A DNA stretch of 64,000 nucleotides from Kingdonia uniflora (taxonomy: Eukaryota; Streptophyta; Magnoliopsida; Ranunculales; Circaeasteraceae): assembly GCA_014058105.1 (NCBI GenBank), contig JACGCM010000004.1, forward strand, positions 744,001 through 808,000. Direction: 5' to 3'. Positions within the stretch are counted from its first letter, which is position 1, and each line of letters begins with the position of its first letter. This document shows positions 11,697-21,870 of this stretch, in pieces. A program made the position numbers and the translations under genes. Below the pieces are notes generated by a model that ran no database searches, was not told the origin of the DNA, and saw only the letters and a program-made list of their open reading frames with translations.

Positions 11697-11869
11697 CATA
11701 AATATTTTATTAGAGTTTGTGTTGAGGTTGAGGTGAGTAGCCTCTTACCTAGATCTTTGCCCTTGCTTATTGACGAGAAGTTTAACATCAATGTAATTAC
11801 TAAATACAATTGGGTACCAGTTAAGTACATTGATTATTATGTCTTTGGTCATAGCCCTATAACACGCCC

Positions 11870-14393
11870 TTTTACACCCCAAAATCCAATAATCGATAGC
11901 TAGACCAATTACTATCATTCGGGATGTGCAGGTCAGGGAATCCAATCGTTTCACCCCCGCAGTCATATCAACTATAGCAACTGCCAACACCTGGCCATAG
12001 ACAAATTCAGGCTCAATCATTGACTATAGCAATATCATCAGAGTAAAAGTATAAAGCGGAAACAAAAGATATGTATTCATATCAACTAAAAATGTAAATA
12101 TAGTATCACGAATACAAAACAGCTTCAAGAGCTGAGATCATACAAGGAAAATACTAAACCGGCACCGAAACAGCAACTGCCAACACCTGGTACCAACCGC
12201 TAAACCCTCACCAAAAACTGCACTACTCAGCCTCTGAAAGGGGGGAACAAAGCGAGAGTGAGCAAAACCATGGCTCACTAATGCCCAACAAGGCTAAATA
12301 ACAAACTAATATAACAGGTGCATGAAAAGAAAAGAGATGCATGTGATAAGGAATATTTTAAAGCACAGTAATCTATAAATGCCAAAATAGAGTGATATAT
12401 ATAAATGCAAAATAAAGTAAAAGAGGAAATAAGAAAAGGATTAAGAGATATGAAGAATTATCCTGTGATTGTATGATGATATGTTACGATATGATATTAC
12501 GTGGTTCTAAAAATGTCCTAAAATGAATGTTTATGATATTGTGAAATCAAGACTAGACCCTATAAATCAATATAGTGGGCTGATCAACCGCTAATGCATA
12601 ATAACCTTAAAAAGGTCTCAGATGAATACAATGGGTACGATTAGTAGCAAGCTCAACCAAGCTTGGGATTTATCACTTGATCAGAGTATTCTGGGCTTTG
12701 CAACCCACGGAGCCAACGTTCAAACTTTATTTCACATTCCAAGGGATTTCAACCACATAGAGGACTAAGATGAGTACCAAAGGAAAACTATCTCATACCA
12801 TCCCACACTCCCAGATGGGTGAATAGGTATGATAGTACCTGTCCCAAACTCACCCACTTATTTTAACCCGATGTAGGAATTACAGATCCTAACGAGGGTC
12901 AACCGTGTGGAGCTTTGTTATGTATCCTGACCCCGTTAAGTTAAAAGAATATTAAAACCCACACTGCAAACAGATCCCAAGGATCAAAACAACACACCCG
13001 CCAAACCCGGCCAACACACATAAGATAACCACCTGCCTCAGAAGATGGTAAACAATTCTAACATAGATGTAAATGGTGACTAATATACCTAGACACAACA
13101 TCTGACAATCATCAGTCTCTACAAGACCGGAATACAACAGTCAAGGATAAGACCTTGAGATTACCATACTAATGCAAACCCTCCTAAAGAACAAGGAGAA
13201 ACACATCCTATATGCCTAACAATAGGAAACAACAACGCTGAATCAACAACTATGACAAACAAAACAATATAGCTTAAAACCAATCACAAACACTTCAATG
13301 CCAGTATGCACAACTCTAACTAACACAGGTTAAACTAGTATAGGAATTTAACAATAAAGGGACACTCGCCTGAAAAGCGGGCTCGAATTCTGCAGGATAA
13401 ACTTGGAACTCCAACAAACCTCAAACCCAACAAATGACGGAACAACCAACCTCAACACCACAGGCAACAATCACACCAACCTAACAACCCAACAGCTGCA
13501 ACGATGCACACGCAAATCATAAAATCCCAAATCAAACCACAATTACAAACCCTAGAAATGCGAATCATAAATCAGAGAAGAAAGAGGGGAAATACTCACC
13601 GATGAATTGGCAAAGAATCTGCCCAATAACGATCGCCAATCTCCGAGGATCGAGTAAGGATTAAGTAAGGGAGAGGGTTAATTGGAAAGAGAGGGAGTGT
13701 AATGAGAGAAAAAGGAATGAAATGAAGAAATGAAAACCAAAAGGGAGAAAATAATCGCCATACTCGTTCGAACGAAAAGGAAGCCGTTCGAACGAAGTGG
13801 ATATGAAGACAAAAAAAAGGGAAGTTTCTCAGTCGTTCGAACAAAAAAAAGGTCGTGCGAATGGAAAATAAAGTCGTTCGAATTATCCCAGAAGTCGTTC
13901 GAACGACTAGGAGATCTTGGGCTAAATTCCAGGAGATAAGTCGACTTATTCGAACGAAACAAGAAGTCGTTCTAACGAACCACCCCTCAAAGACAAAAAT
14001 TCCAGGGGACATGTCAACTCGTTCGAACGAATCTAAATGTCGTTCGAGTGACTTTCACAAAACTAGAAAAACACTAGGCTCCCCCTGGATCACATGATCT
14101 CCTGAGATCAAACCACCAAAGGCAAAAGCGCAACAACAACAACGACAACCACAACCACAACAACAACAATACCAAGCCACTACGGGCCCCTTAAGAAAAT
14201 AACAACAACAAACTCCTCTGCTCAACCACCGAAACCACCGAACACAGAAAAACACAAAACCTGATAAGAGCAAAGAAAAGAAGATGCAGAAAGTGATGAT
14301 GCATGATGCATGGTACGAATATGGATGCGTGATACATAATGATAAATAGAAATAGAGTAAAATAAAAATAAAAATAAAATCTGGGACACTACA
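11870..14393 (-). mobile_element. solo LTR, gypsy family T (T1, 2.5 kb)
   Basis: 2524 bp on the minus strand, starting TGTAGTGTCCCAG at the right and ending GGGGTGTAAAA at the left (the terminal CA is mutated). Ends match the 5' LTR at 58894-61560 and the larger LTR at 34848-39676. Flanks are CGCCC and TGCCC, a five-base target duplication with one mismatch, and removal restores the LINE reading as at 5160-5200. No internal domain lies inside, so it is a solo LTR. The small open frames in it, some over 130 codons, are not genes. Confidence 0.8.
13767..14095. promoter_or_regulatory. U3 cassette (TTCGAA array) in T1
   Basis: Seven perfect TTCGAA sites (13767-14027), mostly CGTTCGAACGA, including the 14-bp palindrome GTCGTTCGAACGAC. 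CTTGGGCTAAATTCCAGG lies at about 13915. The stretch after the last site (ACTTTCACAAAACTAG ... CCCCCTGGATCA) resembles the first 45 bp of the G LTR at 15500-15540. So about 330 bp of T1 U3 appear related to G U3 although T and G differ elsewhere. Confidence 0.55.
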
Positions 14394-14996
14394 TGCCCCA
14401 TTAAGGCAGTTGAGTTGCAAGCTAAAAACGCAAAGGATGAGGAAAAAAGAGAGAGAATTGAGGATGAAAAATCTTATTACAAAGAAGGCTTTCAAGTTGG
14501 TACCAAGAAGAGTGTGATCTTCAATCAAAATGGCAAAGGAGTGGAGAAGAAAGATGGCTGGGAATATCCCAAATACACTGCATAGAAGAGTATTAGTAAT
14601 AACAATGTTGGTATTACGGTTTTATTCCGGTTGACCTCACCGAGGAGATTGAAAAGATGAATGAAAACCATCCTGTTAGTAACATCAAGCAAGGGGATTT
14701 GGGTTTATCTGTTAGCTTTAATAAGTTGACTTCATGCTCTAATTCGACTAGAGCACGTTCTGGACCTAATGAGAAGGCCAAGGAAGCTAAAACTCTTGAG
14801 AAATAAAAGGCTAAAGAGACTATAGATTAAGAGAAAAAAGAGAAACTTGCAAAAGACTTGGCTATTTTCTTTCCCACTTAGTTATTTGGGCCATTTTGTT
14901 TATTTTTACCCGTGGGTATTTATGTTCCGTTGTTCGTTTCGTTGCACCTAAGGGGTTTGTTGGTGTTATTAATTTAGTTGGTAGTCTTTGTGGCTT

Positions 14997-15001
14997 GGCG
15001 T
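14997..15001. repeat. left target duplication of gypsy G
   Basis: GGCGT here and at 20734-20738 flank the G element exactly. The same pentamer precedes the duplicated G LTR at 5781-5785. Confidence 0.75.
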
Positions 15002-15540
15002 TAATCTACAAAACGATTGAGAAGCTCTAGTTAGTAGAAAAACATGAATAACACCAATTGGTTTGGAAAAGTAGAGAATTTGATTACTAAAACGCAGTAA
15101 CTCCAAAGAAAATCTCTCAACCCTAGGCTTCTCTCAGTACATTTTTTTGATCTAACATAACTTAGAAAATAACCTAAGTTCCCTTTATATACTAGGGAAC
15201 TCAAAAATCATAAAAGAATGGATCTCGAGGCAAAACAACTCCTGAGAATCCAAAATAACGCCAAAGTCATTCGAACGAACTATGGATTCGTTCGAACGAC
15301 TTTACGCCTAATTGGTCAAAACCTTAGAAACTTGCCAGTTTCGTTCAAAAGAAAACACAACTTGTTAGAACAAAATATTGCTTGGGTCAAATTTCCAGTG
15401 GGAAAAACTAAAGTTGTTCGATTGAAAATATGGGTCTTCCGAACATAAAATGGACCTGGGCCAAAATTTTAGTGGGATAGAATTTGGTCGTTCGAACGAC
15501 TTTGACAAATTTCCAAAATACCCTAGATCCTCCTGGATCA
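15002..15540 (-). repeat. G 3' LTR
   Basis: Matches 20174-20733 and 5786-6346. Contains, in element direction, the TTCGAA/GGCCAAA cassette, the TATA box TATATAAAGG (plus-strand CCTTTATATA near 15182-15191) about 80 bp downstream of the last TTCGAA, then the leader. The leader contains CTGAGAGAAGCCTAGGG, conserved in all three copies. Confidence 0.8.
15270..15496. promoter_or_regulatory. TTCGAA/GGCCAAA array, G 3' LTR
   Basis: Perfect TTCGAA at 15270, 15291 and 15491 plus variants (CGTTCAAAAGA, TGTTCGATTG). TTGGGTCAAATTTCCAGTGG lies at about 15384 and GGGCCAAAATTTTAGTGGG at about 15457. Same order as in the other G LTR copies. Confidence 0.55.
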
Positions 15541-15605
15541 TGGCACCTAACTTTAGGAGCCTTGAACTCCTACTCAAGCTAGAACTGGAGATGTGAGAAC
15601 GCGGC

Positions 15606-17000
15606 GATGCCCAATTCCCTACTATACCACTTTGACTTACTCGGTAGCTGACCCTTCTTCCCAACTCAGAATGATTCAATAGTACCCTGTCTTGTAGTAT
15701 GAACCTTCCTCTCTAAAATACCATCCTCTAACAACGGATCTTCTCTTTCCATCCATAAGTTATCAACTGATGGTAGATGATTATCGATTTCCAAGTCTTC
15801 ATCCAAAAGAGACAGCTCAAACAACTTCAAATGCTCGACATTAATCACCGAATACATCTTCATGAAAGGTGGAAAATCCAACTAGAGTGCATTGCCACCA
15901 ATCTTCTTAAGTATAAAAAATAGACAATAATGGATAGGTTTGAGCTTCTTACCTTCCCCCTTAAGCTATTTCTTACCCAAATGCAACCAAATGTAGTCGC
16001 CCTCAAGAAAGGTACACTCAACCCGATGCTTGTCGTGGCGAGCCTTATACTTCGCTTGAAACTTCTTTAACTGAGCTTCAACCACCTCATGAACCTTACT
16101 AATATTCTCAATGAAATGCTGAGCTTAAACCTGTTCCTCATCCTCCTTCTCTGACACCATCTTGTTGCTAAGACTAAATGCCAAATCGAAAGGGCTTTGC
16201 GGCAAGTATCCCAAACAAACTTCTGAAGGAGACCTCAACGTAGAACCATGAATCGCCCGGTTGAACGTAAACTGAAGATACGGTAAACTCTCATCCCAAG
16301 TCTTAGGATGCTTAGAATAGAATTCCTGTAATAAATACACTAAAGTGCGATTAACTACCTCTATTTGCCTGTCTGTCTGCGGATGAAAAATGGTACCTCT
16401 CTTCAGCTTAATTAGTGTCCATCATTCCCCATAATGATCTCCAGAAATACCTCAAAAAATGTCTATCCCTATCAGAAATAATAAAAGAAGGGAGCCCAAA
16501 ATACCCCTAGACGTCTCTGAAAAACAATCACATTGCTCCTTCCCCTGCGAATGTCTTCTGGCATAGAATAAGAATAATCATCTTGCTGAATCGATCCATC
16601 ACCACAAACAAATAGTCATTCTTGCACTTGGTCAAGGGCAAACCATCCATAAAATCTATCGATGCTCTCCCAAGGTCGACTTGGAACAGGCAATGGTAAG
16701 TACAGTCCTATCTTCCTATTGGACGGCTTTGATGTGCCCCATAACACGCAACCACGAACCACGCGAGCAACATCCATCTACATCTTCGGCCAAAAGTCAT
16801 AATGTCGCAAATTCAAATGAGTCTTCTCAACCCCAAAATGACTTGCCACCCGGGAATAATGTGCCTCTCCAATCCACTGCAAACGGTTTCCACCCTCAGG
16901 ATTACATACAGACTACCCCTGTAAATCAAACCATCCTTCAGAACATACTCGCACGTCTTTCCCTGTAATAACTTCTCGTGAATCACACTGAGCTCCTTGT
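15606..17000 (-). pseudogene. int: gypsy G integrase with chromodomain-like tail
   Basis: Minus-strand frames show the C-terminal part of the integrase core (TWDESLPYLQFTFNRAIHGS, then SPSEVCLGYLPQSPFDLA, near 16300-16180), the beta-barrel region (F.PP..F.KMYSVINVEHLKL near 15870) and a tail ILERKVHTTRQGTIESF (near 15710) that resembles chromodomains of Reina-type chromoviruses. Integrase inserts the cDNA; the tail directs it to chromatin. The core is interrupted by several stops, and the N-terminal zinc domain near 16900 is hard to read. Confidence 0.65.
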
Positions 17001-17199
17001 CGCTGTCATACCCTAAAATGTACTCAGAAAGAACAATCGGCTGGATCTACATAGCTACCAACAAAGCAGAAATAGTTGGTAATGGGGGTCGAGATTACAT
17101 ATTAGCCATCATGTTGTACACTCCTTTCTTATACTTGATCAATAAGATAAACTACTACAGGTACGACATTCACTTCATATGGCAAGTTTACTGAAGCTT

Positions 17200-18650
17200 A
17201 GACTGCGTAGATAAGAATTGTAATGGTTTACGATCAGAATGTACCCAATAAGTAACTCCGCCAATTCTTCACTGATTGATATAAGGCGTAGAACTCCTTA
17301 TCGCAGGTAGGATAGTTGCGCACTACTCTTGTAAACATCTCAGAATGGTAAGCAACTGGCTTTCCATCCTATAAAATGATTGCCCCCAATGCATAGTCTG
17401 ACGCATCTGTTTCGACCTCAAAAGGCCGCTACAAATTGAGCAATGCTAACACTGGTGCATTCATTATCTTTCACTTCAGTAGCAAAAAAGTCATCTCATG
17501 GTGCTAATCCCACAGAAACTATACCCCGATCTTCGTTAACAAATGCAACGGTACGACTATTTGTGAAAAATGCCGAATAAATTTATGCTACTGACAAAAG
17601 CCCATAAAAATCCTCACTTCTGTCACTGTACGGGGTCTAAGCCAATTAGTAATGACCGAGACCTTCTCTGGATCGACCTTAAGCTTGCCGCTACCAACAA
17701 TAAAACCCAAATAGACCTGCTCCCGTTACCCAAACTCACACTTCTTCCCGTTCAAAAAATGCTGTTGTGATCGCAACACGCCCAACACTTTACGTAAATG
17801 CCCAATGTGCTCCTCCATGTACGAATATATATCAAGATATTATCTAAATATACAATCATAAAATCATCAATAAACATACGAAGTGCCTCATTCATTAGCT
17901 GCATTAACGTTGTCGGAGCATTGCATAACCCAAAAGGCATCTCCAACCACTCAAATAAGACTTGTTTGGTCTTGAACGCTGTCTTCCAAGTATTCTCCTC
18001 CCAGATTCTAACTTGATGGTAACCCGACTTAAGATCCAACTTAGTAAAAAACTGAGCCATCTAGAATTCATCTAATACCTTGTCAATCCATAAAAATGAA
18101 TAACAATTCCTCACCGTGATTTTGTTCAACGCCCGATAATCCACACACATCCTCACAGACCCATCCTTCTTTGGTAATAGTAACACCAGTGAAAGATAAG
18201 GTGAACAACTTGGATTAATAACTCCTTTCTCTAAGAGCTTATGTACCTGTTTCTTGATCTCATCAGACTCTGTAATAGAAGTCTGATATAACCCAATATT
18301 TGGTAGTGGATCACCATTCACTAAGGTGATATCATGTTCCACATCCTCCCTCTTCCGCAGTATCCCCTCTATGCCCAGAAACAAGTCTTCATACTCCTCT
18401 TGCAACTCCCCTATATCAGTTTGTTTCTTAGGAGACATTGCCAAAGTTGTTAATATCGTAGCCAACGGACCCTCTTGAATCGGTCGCACTAACAAAAATA
18501 TAAATTTGCCGCTCGTATTAAGCGACCTCTTCGGCTGAGTCGCCGTTACCAAATTATTGGTAGTGATATGTTCCTTGCGCGCATTAATATGAAACTCCAT
18601 TCCATCCTTCACCAAATGATACTTACGAGCTCAACGGTAAAGGATTACAT
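17200..18650 (-). pseudogene. pol: gypsy G reverse transcriptase-RNase H
   Basis: Frames read SCSPYLSLVLLLPKKDGSVR, VDYRALNKITVRN (near 18150), then FFTKLDLKSGYHQVRI, EMPFGLCNAPTTLMQLMNE and the catalytic YLDN (near 17850), where the second Asp of Y.DD is replaced. RNase H remnants follow to about 17200 (FEVETDASDYA-like). One stop separates the fingers from the palm. The missing Asp alone would inactivate the enzyme. Confidence 0.75.
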
Positions 18651-18791
18651 CACAGTCCCAAGATAAAGGCTACCCAAGATTACTTGATACACATCCAACG
18701 GAACTACCTCATATGTCACTTTGTCAATAAACTTCTCAGTAATCGCAAATTTGAACATATACTGTTTAGTGATCTTCAACTCCGCATCTTT

Positions 18792-18989
18792 CTAAATCCA
18801 ACCCAAATCATACGGCTTAGGATGAGCCACAGTAGCCAAACCCATCTTCTTCACCACCGCCTCCAAAATTAAATTCTTCTGACTACCCAGATCAATAATG
18901 GCCTCGACTAGGCTCTGCTTCACCTGAATGCTAACAAATAAAAGCTCTTCCCTACTCGCATCGTCGAGAGCTAGAGGTTGCTTGAACAT
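18792..18989 (-). pseudogene. gypsy G protease
   Basis: The frame reads ELLFVSIQVKQSLVEAIIDL followed by GSQKNLILEAVVKKMGL. This is the retroviral aspartic protease flap region; the catalytic DSG has become DLG. PYDLGWI follows, as in PYPLGWV of related elements. It cleaves the gag-pol polyprotein in active relatives. Confidence 0.65.
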
Positions 18990-18998
18990 TAGAGTAAG

Positions 18999-20000
18999 CT
19001 AAGGATTTGGCTTATCTAAATCTAGAAGATCCACAATCACTACATCTAATGCTCGTTTCTCTTTCTTTCCCTTCTCCTCCTTCGGCCGAAGCTCCTGGGG
19101 AAGTTTCCAACATCTATCTAAATTGTACCCATTAGCCTTGCAATGACTATAGATAGTACCCCTGAATGAAGACCCCTCTCCTTTGGACTCCCCTTTCTGA
19201 TCAAACTTCCAATTAGCCTTGTACCCCGACTTGTTCTTGTCGTTTTTTTTGTCGTTCTTCAAGTACTTTCCTTCAATGACAATTCATTTAACGGTAACGT
19301 CCTCGCTATTCGCCACATTAAAGAGCTTTAATTCTCTTCGAATGGACTCCAACAAACCCCTCGTATACTTCATGAACACATCATACTCCTCCACGTTAAT
19401 ATCCAAAACCAATTATTGGTTATAAAACTCTGTAGTGAATTGTTATACGGATTGCCCAAGCCGTTGGCACAAGTTATGCCATTTGCTCCTGTTCATACCC
19501 AATTGAATAAAATTACTTCCTCACCAAAACCTTGAGTTCCTTCCAACTCAGACTTCCGACATCATGTCGTTTCCAATAGGATTTCCACCACGTTAGTGAG
19601 TGACTTGTAAATTTTAAAGTAGAGATGCAAATCTTCTGAGCATTGGAATATTCATCAATGGAATAATAGGTCTCCAAACTATCTAGCCAATTATCTAATT
19701 TCTCGGCATGGACGGAACCATCAAAAACCAGAATCACAATCTTAAAGACAAGAAGAAGATTACGTGTAGGATTCAATGACTTACCAAACCCTAGTTGCTC
19801 CTTGATGGATTTGGCATCACTAGAATTGTAAGCTATTCCCACATTATCCTCGTCTCCATCCACCGCCGAAACCCCTTTCTTCTTTGAGTGGCCTTGCCGT
19901 TTTGTCGAAGCGGAACCCAATGCGAGGTTCGTGAGACGCAATTGTTCTACTAACTCCCCCATAGTAAAAGTTAGGTAAGAAACTGTCATTTCCAAAATCG
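18999..20000 (-). pseudogene. gag: gypsy G gag
   Basis: The N-terminal part (19513-19995) contains LVFKIVILVFDGSVHAEKLD and LKFTSHSLTWWKSYW, the conserved F.G..A..W......A...W of retrotransposon gag. The C-terminal part (18999-19262) has a Lys-rich stretch and a knuckle-like CKANGYNLDRCWKLPQ, in which the first Cys of CxxC and the His are lost. A frameshift and about 250 bp of unreadable frame lie between the two. Confidence 0.65.
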
Positions 20001-20173
20001 TGAGTCAATCGTTGGGATTGCCCATCTGCAAATCGTCCTTCTTCGAATTAGGTTTACAATAGATCTTCAATGGACTTACTAGCTTTTCCTTCGTTTGCTT
20101 GAGACGGTCACGTGTAGAGACCATAAACCACAATCAACTCCCCAAGAATCGCAACTAGAAAACTTATACCACT

Positions 20174-20733
20174 TAATCCACAATACGATTGAGAAGCTCT
20201 AGTTAGTAGAAAAACACGAAGAATACCAATTTTTTGGAAAAATAGAGAATTCGATTACTAAAACGCAGTAATTAAAAGGATAATATCTCAATCCCTAGGC
20301 TTCTCTCAGGGCTCTTTTCAGATCTAACATAACCAAGAAAATAACCTAAGTTCCCTTTATATACTAGGGAACTCAAAAATCATAAAAGAACAGATCTCAA
20401 GGTAAAACAATGCCTGAGAATCCAAAATAATGCCAAAGTCTTTTGAACGAACTAGGGATTCGTTCGAACGACTTTACGCCTAATTGGTCTAAACCCTAAA
20501 AACTTGCCAGTTTCGTTCGAACGAAAACACAACTCGTTTGAACAAAATATTTCTTGGGCCAAATTTCCTGTTTGAAAAACTAAAGTCGTTCGAACAAAAA
20601 TATTGGTTGTTCGAACGAAAAATGGCTCTAGGTTAAAATTCCAGTGGGATGGAATTTGGTCGTTCGAACGACTCTCAACCTTGTTTGAGCGACTTTGATA
20701 AATTTCTAAAATACCCTAGATCCTTCTAGATCA
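20174..20733 (-). repeat. G 5' LTR
   Basis: 560 bp. The primer-like TGGTATAAG (plus-strand CTTATACCA, 20163-20171) lies two bases inside. TATA box at plus-strand CTTTATATAC near 20354-20363. Ends exactly at the GGCGT duplication. Confidence 0.8.
20463..20668. promoter_or_regulatory. TTCGAA/GGCCAAA array, G 5' LTR
   Basis: Perfect TTCGAA sites from 20463 to 20668, several as CGTTCGAACGA, with CTTGGGCCAAATTTCC (about 20552) and AAATTCCAGTGGG (about 20635) between. Best preserved G copy of the cassette. It lies directly upstream of the TATA box in element direction. Confidence 0.6.
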
Positions 20734-20738
20734 GGCGT

Positions 20739-20881
20739 CCAGGTGTTGGGCTCTTTCCCCCTTCCAGTTTGTTCTGTTGGAGGTTGGGGTAGTTGTCCTC
20801 ATCTTGTACCAGTTTCTATTTTACTTAATTTTATTGGGCCGTCCTTCCGGCCCCAACTTACCTTCCAAAAAAAAAAAAAAA
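20739..20881 (+). mobile_element. LINE 3' UTR and poly(A)
   Basis: CCAGGTGTTGGGCTCTTTCC begins a G/T- and C/T-rich tail that ends in an A run (20866-20881) and the second copy of TGATTAAATTAAT (20882-20894). It continues the LINE sequence that stops at 15001 before the G insertion. Confidence 0.7.
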
Positions 20882-20894
20882 TGATTAAATTAAT

Positions 20895-21862
20895 GAGGTA
20901 GTGAAAGTTTGTCCTATTTTGATAACCTTTTCTTTTTGTTGAGAAAGTATAATTGATTGATGAACCTATTTGAGATGCTATGTATCTCAATGACATGGGA
21001 TCTGCCATCGCTAAATCCTTCAACAGCCAGGGGCGGACCTATCGTTTTTGAGTAGGGGAGGGGGGTTGTAGTAAAGAGATCATGATCATACCAGTAGTAG
21101 TTACAGAGAGCACTCTTTTCTAGTGATGTTGAATGTTGATACTTGATAGTTGATACAGTGAGGTTTAAAGAAACAACAAACTAATCAAATGAACCTTATG
21201 ATAGTCGATAGAAACAGATAGAGAGAGAGATGCTTGGAGAGAACGCAAAGATAAATACTTGGAGAAATGTTTGGAGTTGGAGATAGAGTCAGAGATGGAT
21301 GTTCTTAGATTTCTTGGTTAATTGGTTTCCACTTCCCACACTTTCTAGGTCGGGCTCTTAGATTGTTTGGTTTCCACACTTTCTGGGTTGGGCTGTGGGC
21401 TTCCAGGGCTGGGCTTTAGGTGGATATGTATATGGTTTTTTTTTAAATTGCTATATATAAGGGCTTTTTTTGGCAAAAATCAAGGGGGGCGGGGGGGCAG
21501 TTGCCTCCCCTTCTAAGCCTATAAATCTGCCCCTGTCAACAGCAAACCTAGTTGGGGATCATCCTAAAAAAAATTATAGTTGGGATGCTATGTATCTCAA
21601 TGATGGCTCCGCTCCTTTGATTTTTGCATCACTTTTTTATCTAGATCATACCAAAAGTACTATTTTTTTTCTTGTTAGTAAACCTATTGCTCAATGCTCA
21701 GTTACTGTTAGTACAAAAAAAGAAGAAGCTCTGAGTCTGTTTGTCCTAGGATCCTATTGGAATAAAACTATCACTAACTTTGGAAGAAAAAAAGTTGACC
21801 CAAACTATGTGACAATACATGCAAGAAATATGATGAATCACAAGTTCATTGTCGTTTATGAC
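20895..21862 (+). pseudogene. unidentified host-like exon fragment split by a hAT MITE
   Basis: After removal of the MITE at 21028-21535 one reading frame gives AMYLNDMGSAIAKSFNSK before it and, after a break, SWDAMYLNDGSAPLIFASLF, FYLDHTKSTIFFLVSKPI and MNHKFIVVYDHLP. The codon pattern looks protein-like, but I do not recognise the family. The 20-bp word GATGCTATGTATCTCAATGA occurs twice (20974-20993, 21584-21603), which suggests a small internal duplication of the original coding sequence. Confidence 0.35.
21028..21535. mobile_element. non-autonomous hAT element (508 bp)
   Basis: Terminal inverted repeats CAGGGGCGGACCTATC and, at the right, the complement of CAGGGGCAGATTTATA. The 8-bp target duplication TCAACAGC is perfect (21020-21027 and 21536-21543). 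CAGGGGCGGA termini with 8-bp duplications are typical of plant hAT elements. The interior has no coding capacity and includes a poly-G-rich stretch near the right end. Confidence 0.85.
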
Positions 21863-21870
21863 CATCTACC

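Larger units (their letters stand above)
11697..14830 (+). pseudogene. LINE ORF1 C-terminal part, copy 2 (split by solo LTR T1)
   Basis: Frames HKYFIRVCVEVEVSSLLPRS and YNWVPVKYIDYYVFGHSPIT (11697-11860) continue after T1 at 14394 (KAVELQAKNAKDEEK...). This is the same ORF1 as at 5011 and is slightly better preserved: FGH is intact and the YID stop is absent. Stops occur later (CTGCATAG near 14585). The fact that T1 interrupts only this copy dates the T1 insertion after the duplication. Confidence 0.65.
15002..20733 (-). mobile_element. Ty3/gypsy element G, complete with two LTRs
   Basis: 5732 bp on the minus strand: 5' LTR 20174-20733 (560 bp), primer-site-like TGGTATAAG two bases inside it, gag, protease, RT, RNase H, integrase, 3' LTR 15002-15540 (539 bp). 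The LTRs start TGATCCAGG; they end in GATTA, not the usual CA. Target duplication GGCGT is perfect. The integrase C-terminus has a chromodomain-like tail, which points to a chromovirus (Reina-like). All genes carry stops and frameshifts, so it cannot move by itself. Confidence 0.85.
3865..20881 (+). mobile_element. 5'-truncated L1-type LINE, host of a large TE nest
   Basis: The LINE starts at 3865 with an in-frame KINEH, continues as ORF1 (DUF4283/zinc-knuckle type) and ends in a 3' UTR and poly(A) at 20866-20881. It is flanked by the 13-bp duplication TGATTAAATTAAT. Without its insertions it is only about 0.9 kb: the C-terminal half of ORF1 runs straight into the 3' UTR and no ORF2 (endonuclease/RT) is present. 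Into it went copia C (target duplication CATAA), gypsy G (GGCGT) and later the solo LTR T1; part of the nest was then duplicated in tandem, so ORF1 appears twice. Confidence 0.7.

Noticed and set aside
13767..14027. TTCGAA arrays as heat shock elements
   Set aside because: Heat shock factor sites need GAA and TTC units spaced by two bases (TTCnnGAA or GAAnnTTC). In TTCGAA the units abut. I see no regular nGAAnnTTCn trains here.
13596..14528. Minus-strand open frames of 138 and 157 codons as genes
   Set aside because: They lie wholly in or across the end of the solo LTR T1, are low in complexity (Phe/Ser or Cys-rich) and are not conserved in T3.
20974..21603. The 20-bp repeat as target duplication of an element between
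   Set aside because: The hAT MITE between them has its own perfect 8-bp duplication TCAACAGC and does not abut the 20-bp repeats.
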